In this document: one piece after another, positions 7,097-15,949 of the stretch
Layout: each line of letters starts with the position of its first letter
Numbering within the stretch: position 1 is the first letter of the stretch
Origin: JAWPMT01 sp965215825
GTDB lineage: Bacteria > Bacteroidota > Bacteroidia > Cytophagales > Cyclobacteriaceae
Reading direction: 5' to 3'
Length of the DNA: 64,000 nt
NCBI GenBank assembly: GCA_965215825.1
Contig: CBDCEM010000003.1
Location: forward strand, 4,216,001 to 4,280,000
The notes under the pieces: model-generated
Told to the model about the DNA's origin: nothing
Databases searched by the model: none
What the model saw: the letters and a program-made list of their open reading frames with translations, nothing else
Position numbers and translations under genes: made by a program

Positions 7097-9244
7097 TCAA
7101 CCCGAGTTCAACGCTTCCCGGATACGATCAGGCGTAAATGGCATATGATAAAGTCGCTTTCCCGTAAGGCGTGCAAACGCACTGGCAATCGCACCACCAA
7201 TTGCTGGTAATGAAGCCTCTCCAATTCCTACCGGTGGGAGTATCGAGTCCACGAGCTTAACAGATATGAGATCCGGAGATTCGCTATTCCTTAACAACCG
7301 ATAGTCATGAAAGTTAGATTGCTTTACCGCCCCTTCTTCAATCGATATCCTCTCTTTGAGCACACTACTTATTCCCATAATTATCCCCCCCTCAACCTGG
7401 GCAAGGGCATTGTTGGGTTGTACAATCAACCCAGCATCCAAGGCCATCCAGACCTTCTCCACTCTTATAGCACCTGAGTCGTTATCAACTGAAATCTCAC
7501 ATACACAAGCGGTTACCGCATCGCGTTCGCAAAAGCTAAAGCCTTTGGCTCGTCCGTTTTGTGGTGGATTTTTCCAACTACTTAGCTTTACAACTTCATT
7601 TATTACTTTAAGTGATCTCTTGTCGGTAATCATCTTTTGTCGGAATTCTACAGGATCGTCTCCTGTCTTCTCAGCCAGCTCATCCATAAATGCTTCGATG
7701 GCAAATTTGTTTACTCCGTGTCCCTCCGCCCTCCAGGAGCATGTCCTAACCGGGTCATCGATATATTTTGCTTCGATTCTTTTATTGGGAATATCATAGA
7801 AAGGCAGTGTCGATCCGGTACTTATAAGTGGCCCGCCAGTCCCAAGGGTGGTATACTTCCAGTAATTAATCTTACCCTCAACGTCTAGGCCTGCCTCTAT
7901 CCGCTGTAAAGTAGCAGGCCTGAACATACCCATAGCCAGGTCATCTTCGCGCATCCAAATGAGCTTAATAGGCTTAGCAACTTCCTTGGCGATTTGGCAT
8001 GCCTCGATCAGCGTATCTCGCTTTGTACGACGACCAAAGCCTCCTCCCAGATAACATCTATGGATAGTCACGGCGGATTCCTCTAATTCCAAAACCTTCG
8101 CTGCATCTCTAAGGACACTATCAGGAGCCTGAGTGCCTATCCAGATTTCAGCTGAGTGCTTGTCGCTTGCCAAATGAACCGTAACGTTTAGTGGTTCCAT
8201 CTGCGCATGATAGATAAAGTCGTTATAAAAGTCTGCTGTATAAGTCGTAATTGAATCATACTGCCCGGCAATGCTTCCCTTATCTTCTATCGTATGACTC
8301 TCAACATCCGACGATTCGAGGTTTTCCGCATATTTATTCAGTGCGAATTCGCTGCTGTAGTTTTTCACCTCTCCTTTCACTATCCAATTAATATCAAGTT
8401 GCAGTTTCGCATTAAGGGCATTTTCCAATGTATCCGCAACAATTGCAATGCTTTTATCAAGCTCCATAATATCCACAACCCCAGCAGACCTTAAAACATC
8501 ATTTCTATTGTTTAGCTTAGGTAGGGAGTCGAAAACCGGGCCATGCTCAACAACGGCGTATAACAAGTCTTTGGGTGCAACATCCAGAGAGTACCTTGCC
8601 TTCCCAACTACTTTATCCGGTAGATCTCTTCGCTCAACATCTCTGCCTATGATTTTAAATTTGTCCCTTGATTTGAGGTCTTTCTCTTTAACCTCAGGTA
8701 AAACTTCAGGCAATGTTCCCTTTTGTGCCAATTCCCCATAGCTCAATTTTCGATCCGACATTCGGTCGTAGACATATCCCCTATCACAATAAATTCGACT
8801 TGAATCAATCTGCCAGACATGAGCGGCCATTAATTGAATAGTTTTCCGGACTTGGGCGCCAGCAAGTCGTAATTTCATGTAATACCCCTTAACCGCATAA
8901 CTTCCGACAATCGCCATCATATTACGATACCCCCAACCATCATGTCCATAAATATCAGCATCGATTGGGCTGTCTTCAATGTTAACCTGTGTCCAATCAG
9001 CCTCCATTTCGTCTGCTACAATTACCGGAAGGGAGGTCATCGAACCTTGCCCCATTTCAGCGGCCGGATTATAAATAGTAATAAGTCCGTCTGTTCCAAT
9101 TTTCACCCAGGCATTTACGGACACATGCTCAATCCCCTTTGGTGTAGGTATCGAACACATATACCCTGTGGCACCAACACTGATCAAAAAGGTTAACCCT
9201 CCTCCTACTTTTAGGAATTTTCTTCTGTTAATAGCTTCCTTCAT
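7097..9244 (-). CDS. Molybdopterin-binding oxidoreductase large subunit (xanthine dehydrogenase family, IorB-like), Tat-exported
   Basis: The protein has 715 residues and begins with a twin-arginine signal, NRRKFLKVGGG followed by a hydrophobic stretch. Moco-binding features are GGGFGRRTKRD, the GGIIMGI segment and the catalytic-Glu motif GIGEASLPAIGG near the C-terminus. The size and the Tat signal fit the isoquinoline 1-oxidoreductase/aldehyde oxidase beta-subunit group, in which one chain carries both Moco domains. Such enzymes hydroxylate N-heterocycles or oxidise aldehydes using water. The ATG overlaps the stop of the upstream 2Fe-2S subunit gene (ATGA). No XdhC-like maturation gene is adjacent. 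Confidence 0.9.
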   Translation of the reverse strand: MKEAINRRKFLKVGGGLTFLISVGATGYMCSIPTPKGIEHVSVNAWVKIGTDGLITIYNPAAEMGQGSMTSLPVIVADEMEADWTQVNIEDSPIDADIYGHDGWGYRNMMAIVGSYAVKGYYMKLRLAGAQVRKTIQLMAAHVWQIDSSRIYCDRGYVYDRMSDRKLSYGELAQKGTLPEVLPEVKEKDLKSRDKFKIIGRDVERRDLPDKVVGKARYSLDVAPKDLLYAVVEHGPVFDSLPKLNNRNDVLRSAGVVDIMELDKSIAIVADTLENALNAKLQLDINWIVKGEVKNYSSEFALNKYAENLESSDVESHTIEDKGSIAGQYDSITTYTADFYNDFIYHAQMEPLNVTVHLASDKHSAEIWIGTQAPDSVLRDAAKVLELEESAVTIHRCYLGGGFGRRTKRDTLIEACQIAKEVAKPIKLIWMREDDLAMGMFRPATLQRIEAGLDVEGKINYWKYTTLGTGGPLISTGSTLPFYDIPNKRIEAKYIDDPVRTCSWRAEGHGVNKFAIEAFMDELAEKTGDDPVEFRQKMITDKRSLKVINEVVKLSSWKNPPQNGRAKGFSFCERDAVTACVCEISVDNDSGAIRVEKVWMALDAGLIVQPNNALAQVEGGIIMGISSVLKERISIEEGAVKQSNFHDYRLLRNSESPDLISVKLVDSILPPVGIGEASLPAIGGAIASAFARLTGKRLYHMPFTPDRIREALNSG

Positions 9245-9708
9245 TTTGTATTTCCCTTTGATTCTACAACTTTCTGAATCGCTCTATTGATTCTGAAGTA
9301 GGTACCACAACGGCAGAGTACACTGTCCATGCCTTTTTGAATCTCTCGCAGTGTTGGTTTCGGATTTTGCTTCAACAGAGAAGCAGCTTGCATAAGTTGG
9401 CCTGATTGGCAGTACCCGCATTGCGGTACTTGCTCCTCTATCCACATTTTCTGCAATGGATGAGACCCATCTTCTGATAAGCCTTCGATCGTAGTGATTG
9501 ATCTCCCCTCAAGTGACGCCACAGTAGTCATACAGGATTTTACAGGGTATCCATCCAGGTGTACCGTACATGCCCCACACTGGGCAATCCCACACCCATA
9601 TTTAGTGCCGGTCAATTCCAGGTGCTCGCGGAGATACCAAAGAAGTTTTGTATCTGCCGAAACGTCTGCAGTTTTCCTTTTTCCGTTAAGTTCAAAAGTT
9701 ATTTTCAC
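9241..9708 (-). CDS. 2Fe-2S subunit of molybdopterin oxidoreductase (IorA/CoxS-like)
   Basis: The protein has 155 residues. The plant-type ferredoxin cluster is in GCGIAQCGACTVHLDG with a further Cys downstream, and the second cluster is bound by CGYCQSGQ and CRCGTYFRI. The order and spacing are those of CoxS/IorA small subunits, which pass electrons from Moco to an external acceptor. It has no signal peptide, so it would be exported folded together with the Tat-tagged large subunit encoded just downstream with a 4-bp overlap. Confidence 0.93.
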   Translation of the reverse strand: MKITFELNGKRKTADVSADTKLLWYLREHLELTGTKYGCGIAQCGACTVHLDGYPVKSCMTTVASLEGRSITTIEGLSEDGSHPLQKMWIEEQVPQCGYCQSGQLMQAASLLKQNPKPTLREIQKGMDSVLCRCGTYFRINRAIQKVVESKGNTK

Positions 9709-10068
9709 TATTAAAAATTTTCAATTAAGTCCAACTTACGAAGTAGGGTTAGAAGTGACGAATCATTTAATTAATTGCGCTGACGAATTAATTAATGCTA
9801 TGATGCCAGGAAAACAATCACATCGTTCACCCTATAGCAAGAGGGATGTTGAACACGCTCTGACGCATCGCTTAAGTCAGTTTTGACAGTTGATTAATGC
9901 CTCTCTACATTCAAATCAGGTCCTCCCTGACAAAGGAATTAATGCACACTCATCTTTGTTTAAACCGAAAAAATCTATCAAGGGAGTAACTGCCCTGGGG
10001 ATAAACATTCCCTTTAAGAAGAGGTCCATTAGTTGCTTATATTTGCCGCTTCAAAATTCACAAGATAC
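9709..10068. other. Intergenic region with three ATTAATGC copies
   Basis: No convincing gene is present in these 360 bp between divergent genes. ATTAATGC occurs at 9791-9798, 9893-9900 and 9938-9945, and AT-rich ATTAATT stretches flank the first copy. Spacing is irregular (102 and 45 bp). They may be regulator half-sites, but chance in AT-rich DNA is possible. Confidence 0.35.
10038..10045 (+). promoter_or_regulatory. Bacteroidetes -7 promoter box upstream of the double VOC gene
   Basis: TATATTTG fits the TAnnTTTG consensus of the Bacteroidetes primary sigma factor and ends 23 bp before ATG 10069. A clear -33 TTG at the usual distance is not seen, so the call is moderate. Confidence 0.4.
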
Positions 10069-11139
10069 ATGAGCGACTTTATCATCTGCGGAATTCAACA
10101 AATGGGAGTAGGTGTGGCAAACATGCCAGCAGCCTGGAAATGGTACAGACAGCACTTTGGTGTGGATGTCAAAGTATTCGAAGAAGCGGCCGAAGCCAAT
10201 TTAATGCTTCCCTACACCGGTGGTGAACCCAGAAGTCGACATGCAGCCCTGGCCGTAAACATGCAAGGAGGAGGTGGATTCGAAATCTGGCAATACACGT
10301 CAAGAACTCCCGAGGCTCCCAAAGAGGAGATTCTACTCGGCGATCTTGGGTTGTACTCAGGAAAGATCAAATGCAAGAATGCTCAGCTTACCTCGGAGTA
10401 CTGGAAAGGGCGGGATGCCAATGTATTGAAAGGCGCTGCCAAAGACCCTAGAAATAAAGGTCACGTTTTCGTGAAAGACCCGTACGGCAACATTTTCGAT
10501 GCGGTAGAAAGTGATAGCTGGTTCAAAAACGAGAAAAAACCTACAGGAGGGACTTTTGGTGCCATCATTGGGGTTTCTGACATTGAAGCTTCAAAAAAGT
10601 TTTACGGTGAGCTACTCGGCTACGATCAGGTGCTCTACGAAGGTGAAGGTCAGTATGAAGATTTTAAGGTATTGCCTGGAGGCGACGCTACTTTTAAACG
10701 TGCCATATTAACTCATGGACCAAGAACTGGTGGATTCAGTAAACTTTTCGGCGAGAGCGAAATTGAACTCGTACAGGTTGTAGATCGTACCCCTAAGAAA
10801 ATATTTGAAGGTCGATTCTGGGGTGATCTGGGATTCATCCACCTTTGCTTCGATATCGTAGGCATGCAAGCCCTGAAAGAGAAGTGTGAAGCCGCTGGTC
10901 ATCCTTTCACCGTGGACAGCTTTGCGAATCTCGATGATTCTTTTGATATGGGCGAGGCTGCCGGGCATTTTTCATACATAGAAGATCCAGATGGAGCACT
11001 CATTGAGTTTGTGGAGACACACAAAATACCTGTTATGAAGAAGTTCGGCTGGTATTTGGACCTCCGAAAGAAAGATCAAAGGAAACCAGTACCGAATTAC
11101 ATTCTGAAGGCGATGGCCCTTAATCGGGTGAAGGATTAA
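10069..11139 (+). CDS. Tandem-domain VOC family protein
   Basis: ATG 10069 (MSDFIICGIQ) is chosen over an in-frame TTG at 10033; the -7 box lies between them. The protein has 356 residues and two vicinal-oxygen-chelate modules. The first spans about 5-155 and ends in VKDPYGNIFDAVE. The second spans about 165-325 and ends in YIEDPDGALIEFVETH. Both closing strands keep the acidic metal ligand. Two-module VOC proteins include ring-cleaving dioxygenases and hydroxyphenylpyruvate-type enzymes, but the substrate here is not evident. The convergent neighbour is an alpha/beta hydrolase. Confidence 0.85.
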   Translation: MSDFIICGIQQMGVGVANMPAAWKWYRQHFGVDVKVFEEAAEANLMLPYTGGEPRSRHAALAVNMQGGGGFEIWQYTSRTPEAPKEEILLGDLGLYSGKIKCKNAQLTSEYWKGRDANVLKGAAKDPRNKGHVFVKDPYGNIFDAVESDSWFKNEKKPTGGTFGAIIGVSDIEASKKFYGELLGYDQVLYEGEGQYEDFKVLPGGDATFKRAILTHGPRTGGFSKLFGESEIELVQVVDRTPKKIFEGRFWGDLGFIHLCFDIVGMQALKEKCEAAGHPFTVDSFANLDDSFDMGEAAGHFSYIEDPDGALIEFVETHKIPVMKKFGWYLDLRKKDQRKPVPNYILKAMALNRVKD

Positions 11140-11154
11140 GGGCATTGGTCGTTA

Positions 11155-11979
11155 CTACTTAACCGCCAACTTCTCTTTTACATAATTCACAATCTCAAAA
11201 TGTGAAATGATCTTGTAATGCCCAAGGCCTTTGGTATGAACAAAATTGATATCCCCAGGTATAGAGGCTGCAAGATCCCGACCGCTTTTAAAGGGTACCA
11301 TTTCATCGTTCTCATCATAGATCAAGTGGAGGTCCATTGTCTTTAAATGGTCAATTTTGGTTCGTAAATCAAAATAATCGATCGGTTGATGATAGTTTGT
11401 TTCCACCAATTGACACATCTCATTGTATACCTCTTCTTTACATCCCACTTGTCTGATGGCTTCTTTAAAGAAATAACGAGTATATGGAGGAGCTGCAATC
11501 AGAAAGAGCTGCTTGGGTCTGAAATCTTCCGAAAGCTCTGAAAGCATAATACCCGAAGCCAATCCACCCATAGAATAACCAATCACAGCATCGTAGGGAC
11601 CATTTTGCACGTAATGATTCTTTAGTATATCCCTAAATTCCGGAAGAGCAGTTTGTCTTCCTCCCGATTGACCATGAGCTTTCATATCCAGACCTTCGAC
11701 CGTATAATCCTGATCAATCAGTTGCTGAATGATACTTCTAAAGTCTAAGGTTTTGGACCTCCAACCGTGACCAAGGAGTACCTTTCTGGATCCAGTACCC
11801 CAACGATATCCTACTATTTCATATCCAAAATAGGAATGTTTGGAAATCTCCGCTGTTGATAAAAGTTGTTGTTGTGCCTCTGAAAAATGAGGTTTGCCGG
11901 GTTTGGTAAAATGATGCCAGATCAATTCCGACGCTTTCCTGGGAGATACATGTTGAAGTGCGAGAATACCCTTCTTCAT
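11155..11979 (-). CDS. Alpha/beta hydrolase under TetR control
   Basis: The start at ATG 11977-11979 (MKKGILALQH) gives 274 residues and resembles the family's usual N-terminus. An upstream ATG at 12066 adds 29 residues lacking family character. The nucleophile elbow is GYSMGG; the acid is in LIYDENDEMVP and the His in GLGHYKI, completing a Ser-Asp-His triad. LLGHGW provides the oxyanion-hole region. It probably hydrolyses a small ester or lipid-like substrate. It lies downstream of a TetR gene on the same strand, with a palindromic operator between them. Confidence 0.85.
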   Translation of the reverse strand: MKKGILALQHVSPRKASELIWHHFTKPGKPHFSEAQQQLLSTAEISKHSYFGYEIVGYRWGTGSRKVLLGHGWRSKTLDFRSIIQQLIDQDYTVEGLDMKAHGQSGGRQTALPEFRDILKNHYVQNGPYDAVIGYSMGGLASGIMLSELSEDFRPKQLFLIAAPPYTRYFFKEAIRQVGCKEEVYNEMCQLVETNYHQPIDYFDLRTKIDHLKTMDLHLIYDENDEMVPFKSGRDLAASIPGDINFVHTKGLGHYKIISHFEIVNYVKEKLAVK

Positions 11980-12072
11980 CAATTCTATCTTCCAGCCATT
12001 CTTTGAAGGTCTGTTAGTGGGGCGGCTTCTGTCGATCTGCCCCACGTCGATGTAGGTAGTATGCATTTGTAT

Positions 12073-12086
12073 ATACCGATCGGTAT
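12073..12086. promoter_or_regulatory. TetR operator palindrome upstream of the hydrolase gene
   Basis: ATACCGATCGGTAT is a perfect 14-bp palindrome in the gap between the tetR-type stop (12106) and the hydrolase. The same core recurs in front of the regulator gene. The CCGATCGG centre resembles known TetR-family sites such as that of NemR. Confidence 0.8.
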
Positions 12087-12105
12087 TTGTTAGTTCAAAA
12101 AAATG

Positions 12106-12696
12106 TTAGGCAGAAATTCGATCGATTTCTTTGATCAACCTCCGTCTTAATATCTGATATGTCTGGGGATCTCCTTCTACCCTACTCAACATAATGCCCC
12201 CTTCGACTGCTGTATATAACAGAACAGCTGTCTCTTCAATATTGATGTCTTTCCTGATTTGCCCTTCCGCCACACCTCTGTAAATGATCTTAATCAGGGA
12301 TTGTTTCATCATGGAAATGAAGTGAACCAATTTCGTCCGCAGCAGTGGCAAACTATCATCTGCCTCTATTGCGGTATTGATGATCGGACAACCACCCTTT
12401 ATTGGTGGATTTAAAATATAGTCCGAGTAATAGTTAACAATGGCTTTCAGCTTTTCCGGAGCTGTATCCTTTGCGCCAATGTGCTTGTTCAAGTCACTCT
12501 TTACAAATTTCAAAGCATATTCAAAGCCAGCTTCCGCCACACCATCCTTGCTCCCGAAATGACCATAGATTGCACCTTTCGTCAAACCAGCAGCTTTAGT
12601 AATATCAGACAAAGATGTGGCTTTGTATCCCTTCGTATTGAAAAGAGAGATAGCCTTCTTCGTAATTAAATCCCGTGTCTGTTCCGGTGTGCGCAT
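12106..12696 (-). CDS. TetR/AcrR family transcriptional regulator
   Basis: The protein has 196 residues. The N-terminal HTH is TSLSDITKAAGLTKGAIYGHFGSKDGV at about 27-53, the canonical TetR recognition region. The C-terminal ligand domain includes the ILNPPIKGGCPIINTAIEADD segment typical of the AcuR/YxaF-like group. It is most likely a repressor of itself and of the downstream hydrolase, because matching palindromes lie in front of both. The inducing ligand is unknown. Confidence 0.92.
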   Translation of the reverse strand: MRTPEQTRDLITKKAISLFNTKGYKATSLSDITKAAGLTKGAIYGHFGSKDGVAEAGFEYALKFVKSDLNKHIGAKDTAPEKLKAIVNYYSDYILNPPIKGGCPIINTAIEADDSLPLLRTKLVHFISMMKQSLIKIIYRGVAEGQIRKDINIEETAVLLYTAVEGGIMLSRVEGDPQTYQILRRRLIKEIDRISA

Positions 12697-12703
12697 GATA
12701 CAA

Positions 12704-12721
12704 ATATACCGATCGGTATAT
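12704..12721. promoter_or_regulatory. TetR operator palindrome upstream of the tetR-type gene
   Basis: ATATACCGATCGGTATAT is a perfect 18-bp palindrome ending 7 bp before the regulator's ATG (12696). It contains the same 14-bp core as the site at 12073-12086, so negative autoregulation is expected. Confidence 0.85.
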
Positions 12722-12806
12722 AAATGACAAAAGAAATTAGAAATATTTAATTCAGAGCCTTAACATAAACTTGATTGCACTGAAGATTAACTCTCCGTGG
12801 TTATTA

Positions 12807-13895
12807 CTAAAATGAAAGAGTCAGCTGCGTTTCCGGGGAATCTTCTACGAAATTTGAAATACCTATACCCAATAGCCGAATACCTTCAGGTCGGAGCAAC
12901 TGTTCAATGACCAATTCCTTACAGATATTTTCCACTTGTTCCGGGTTATGAATCCCTCCATCCAAAGTCTTGCTCCGAGTGATTTGCTGGAAATCTCCGT
13001 ATTTGATTTTAATGATTAAGGTCTTGCCTATTTTCTGTCGACTGTACCTTTTGAATAAAGACTCATTCAAGCGATCCAACGCCAAAAAGACTCCTTCGAG
13101 TTTCATGAAATTTTCCTGGTAGGTATTTTCTACACTTACCGATTTCCTTTCACGGTGAGCTTTAACTTCACGCAAATCGATCCCTCGGCAAATGTTATAG
13201 TAGTAAGAACCGGCTTTTCCGAACCTCCGAGTCATTTCTGGTAAATCATATTTACGAAGGTCTTTGCCAGTAAAAATGCCTGCCAGTTTCATTTTTTCAG
13301 AGGTCACCTTTCCAATCCCGAAGAATTTATTAATGGGCAAACCAGAAGTGAAGGCATCGGCTTCATTGGGCAAAATCACATACAAACCGTCAGGCTTGTC
13401 CATATCAGAAGCCGTTTTTGCCAGGAACTTATTGAAGGAAACACCCGCAGAAGCTGTAAGGCCCGTCACTGCCCTGATCTCCTTCTTTATGTCTCTGGCG
13501 ATCAACGTAGCTGAAGGTTTACCTTTTTTCGTAATGGTTACATCCAGAAAGGCCTCATCCAGAGAAAGTGGTTCTACCATATCTGTATAAGAGAAGAAAA
13601 CATCTCTTATTTGATCACTAAGTTCTTTATAACGATCAAAACGAGGTTTTACAAAAATCAAATCCGGGCACCTTCGTACCGCAGAGACAGAAGGCATTGC
13701 TGACTTCACACCATAAACCCTTGCCTCATAACTGGCCGCAGCAACCACTCCTCGCTGCCCGCCACCTCCAACTGCCACGGGCTTTCCTTTGAGTTCCGGA
13801 TTGTCCATTTGTTCCACAGAAGCATAGAATGCATCCATATCAATATGAATGATCTTTCTGGCAGGAGCTTCGGTAAAGGAATCTTCGACGTTCAA
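12807..13895 (-). CDS. dinB: DNA polymerase IV (Y-family)
   Basis: The protein has 362 residues, the usual size. The palm acidic residues are Asp19 and Asp21 in HIDMDAFYASVEQ and Asp113/Glu114 in SLDEAFLDV. The helix-hairpin-helix thumb follows (NKFFGIGKVTSEKM). The protein ends in QLTLSF, a beta-clamp-binding peptide of the QLxLF type. It performs error-prone synthesis past lesions. It is transcribed alone; no LexA-type box was identified in its leader. Confidence 0.96.
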   Translation of the reverse strand: MNVEDSFTEAPARKIIHIDMDAFYASVEQMDNPELKGKPVAVGGGGQRGVVAAASYEARVYGVKSAMPSVSAVRRCPDLIFVKPRFDRYKELSDQIRDVFFSYTDMVEPLSLDEAFLDVTITKKGKPSATLIARDIKKEIRAVTGLTASAGVSFNKFLAKTASDMDKPDGLYVILPNEADAFTSGLPINKFFGIGKVTSEKMKLAGIFTGKDLRKYDLPEMTRRFGKAGSYYYNICRGIDLREVKAHRERKSVSVENTYQENFMKLEGVFLALDRLNESLFKRYSRQKIGKTLIIKIKYGDFQQITRSKTLDGGIHNPEQVENICKELVIEQLLRPEGIRLLGIGISNFVEDSPETQLTLSF

Positions 13896-14237
13896 ATCTT
13901 TGGAACAAGTATTAAAGACAAATAATGATGTGCTTAAGTTTCATCAAACCAGCAGTAAGAAATTGCACTGACAACATTCATTCCTGCTTCATCCAGTGTC
14001 TTACTACAACCTTTCTACGGTAAAAAACTAAAGAACAGGTTGCTAACCACCAATAAAAATTCTTACAATGCTACTTAGATCTTGATTCAAGCTGACACTA
14101 AACGTTGTAAACATGGTGAAATTGCTCTTTAACAGATACGTTGTAAGGAAATTAAAAGAACTCTGACAAGAAATCCATTCCTCCAATTTGAAGACTTAAC
14201 GCACGGGTTACATCTGATGAACTTCCGATGAACGCAG
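13896..14237. other. Intergenic region without recognisable gene
   Basis: About 340 bp between two minus-strand genes. Only a 17-codon open frame (from ATG 14113) is present and it has no ribosome-binding signal, so it is not called. No strong hairpin was found. Promoters for dinB probably lie at the left end. Confidence 0.5.
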
Positions 14238-15647
14238 TTAATATCTTAATAAATCCGCAGAAGATTGGATCATGTTCCATACCGCCTTTACATGACGCTC
14301 CTCCAGACGCGTTTGGCCTAATACTAATCGAATGGCATATTTTCCATTGACTTTTGTATGTGACAAATAAGCCTTACCGGAATCATTGATCGATTTAAGT
14401 AGCACAGTATTCAGGTCATTGAGCTGTTCTTCCGGAGCACCAGTCCATCGGAAAACCACCACATTCAATTGGGCCGGGCAAAGTAATTCAAATTCTTTGT
14501 GGTTTAGAATTTCATTGGCCACCCAGTCCCCGAAATCACAGTGTTTACTGATAGTCTCAATCAATCCGCTCTGACCGTAAGCACGCATGACGAACCACAG
14601 CTTCAACGCTCGAAATCGCCGGCCAAGAGGGATTCCCCAGTCCCTGTAGTCATTCACAAGCCCCCTGGTACTATTCTTCAAGTATTCTGGCAGGATCTCA
14701 AATGTTTTTATCAACTGTTCCTTATCCTTAACAAAGTAAGCCGTACAGTCAAAATTGGTAAACATCCACTTGTGCGGATTAAAAACAAAACTATCGGCCA
14801 TTTCGACGCCCTTAAACAAGGTACGCTTCTCTGGCACAATCATCGCTGTTCCGGCATAGGCGGCATCTACATGAAACCAAAGGCCATATTTTTCACAGAT
14901 TTCACCTAAGTCCAGTAGCGGATCAAAAGCAAGTGTTCCAGTCGTTCCGGAAGCTCCTACCACCGCACAAGGTACTTTGCCATCTGTCAAATCTCGCTTT
15001 ATCGCCATTTCCAGCAGTTCAGGCTTCATGGCCATGGCTTCGTCCACCTCAATTTTTACCAGATTATTACTTCCAAAACCAGCAATCCGAATTGCTTTAT
15101 CAATGGAACTATGCGTTTCTGTAGAGCAATAGATACGATAATTATTGTGACTAAAGCCCTCCTTATTGATTTTATGATCTGAGCATTTTTCACGGGCAGT
15201 GAGCAACGCTGCAAGTGTAGCCGTACTGGCCGTATCTTGTATCACTCCATCCCACGAAACTGGCAGGTCCAGCAGATGCTGCAACCAATTCATCATCTGC
15301 TCCTCTAGCTCCGCAGCTGCAGGGGACGTTTCCCAAACCATGCACTGGGCACCGAGTCCTGCTGTAATAATTTCAGCAATGACCGAAGGGTAACTACTGT
15401 TTCCAGGAAAATAGGCATGAAAGTGTGGGTGTTGCCAATGGGTCATTCCGGGTAATATCTTCTGGTTCAAATCAGTCATCCAATCTTCGAAAGGTTCTGA
15501 CTGTTGCGGTGGCAGAGCGGGAATTTTCTCTATGATATCTCCTGGACTAGCCTTTGATTTGACTGGCAATTCCTCTATTCCATCTAAATAATCAGCCACC
15601 CAATCCACGGCCTGATGAGCGTACTTTCTAAAATCCTTGCTTTGCAT
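14238..15647 (-). CDS. Pyridoxal-phosphate group II decarboxylase (aromatic-L-amino-acid decarboxylase type)
   Basis: The protein has 469 residues. The PLP lysine is Lys293 in FNPHKWMFTNFDC. Upstream FHVDAAYAGTA holds the PLP-contacting Asp and Ala, and ETHSSIDKA provides the ring-stacking His. The N-terminal MTHWQHPHFHAYFP block is the substrate-binding motif of the aromatic amino-acid/tyrosine/DOPA decarboxylase clade, so the product is probably an aromatic monoamine. It is a single gene, divergent from an AraC-type regulator across a 302-bp region containing a strong hairpin. Confidence 0.93.
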   Translation of the reverse strand: MQSKDFRKYAHQAVDWVADYLDGIEELPVKSKASPGDIIEKIPALPPQQSEPFEDWMTDLNQKILPGMTHWQHPHFHAYFPGNSSYPSVIAEIITAGLGAQCMVWETSPAAAELEEQMMNWLQHLLDLPVSWDGVIQDTASTATLAALLTAREKCSDHKINKEGFSHNNYRIYCSTETHSSIDKAIRIAGFGSNNLVKIEVDEAMAMKPELLEMAIKRDLTDGKVPCAVVGASGTTGTLAFDPLLDLGEICEKYGLWFHVDAAYAGTAMIVPEKRTLFKGVEMADSFVFNPHKWMFTNFDCTAYFVKDKEQLIKTFEILPEYLKNSTRGLVNDYRDWGIPLGRRFRALKLWFVMRAYGQSGLIETISKHCDFGDWVANEILNHKEFELLCPAQLNVVVFRWTGAPEEQLNDLNTVLLKSINDSGKAYLSHTKVNGKYAIRLVLGQTRLEERHVKAVWNMIQSSADLLRY

Positions 15648-15801
15648 AATTCAATAGATCGAGGCGCAATTTACTTATCCGTTTTTCATGTAGAACACCC
15701 GATAATGTAAATATGTGGGAATTAATTGCAAGGAAATGTAACCTAAACACCTAAAAATACTATTACTATAGGAAGGTCAGAAACTTACAACATCGATAGG
15801 T

Positions 15802-15844
15802 GCCCGTATGGGCCGTACTTTTGGATTTTATGAATCCAAAAGTA
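15802..15844. repeat. Compound inverted repeat between decarboxylase and AraC-type gene
   Basis: GCCC 15802-15805 pairs with GGGC 15810-15813. Immediately after, TACTTTTGGATT (15816-15827) and AATCCAAAAGTA (15833-15844) form a perfect 12-bp stem with a 5-base loop. No T-tract follows and the site is in a divergent promoter region, so a regulator site or RNA structure is more likely than a terminator. The rest of 15648-15949 shows nothing else recognisable. Confidence 0.6.
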
Positions 15845-15949
15845 GGGGTATGGAGGTCTATAGGAATTGTAAAAAGGAAGGAATGAAGGTTTGTGTAAAT
15901 AAAACTCATTCAGGCCTTGACCAATTGAACTAACTTAAAACCTGCTCCC

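Noticed and set aside
7356..8741. Several plus-strand open frames over the molybdopterin subunit gene
   Set aside because: They overlap a full-length oxidoreductase frame with family motifs and show no domain features.
12067..12105. Hydrolase start at ATG 12066
   Set aside because: The extra 29 residues do not resemble the family N-terminus, and the start at 11979 gives the expected beginning; not fully excluded.
14113..14166. 17-codon open frame between dinB and the decarboxylase
   Set aside because: Too short, no ribosome-binding signal and no family resemblance.
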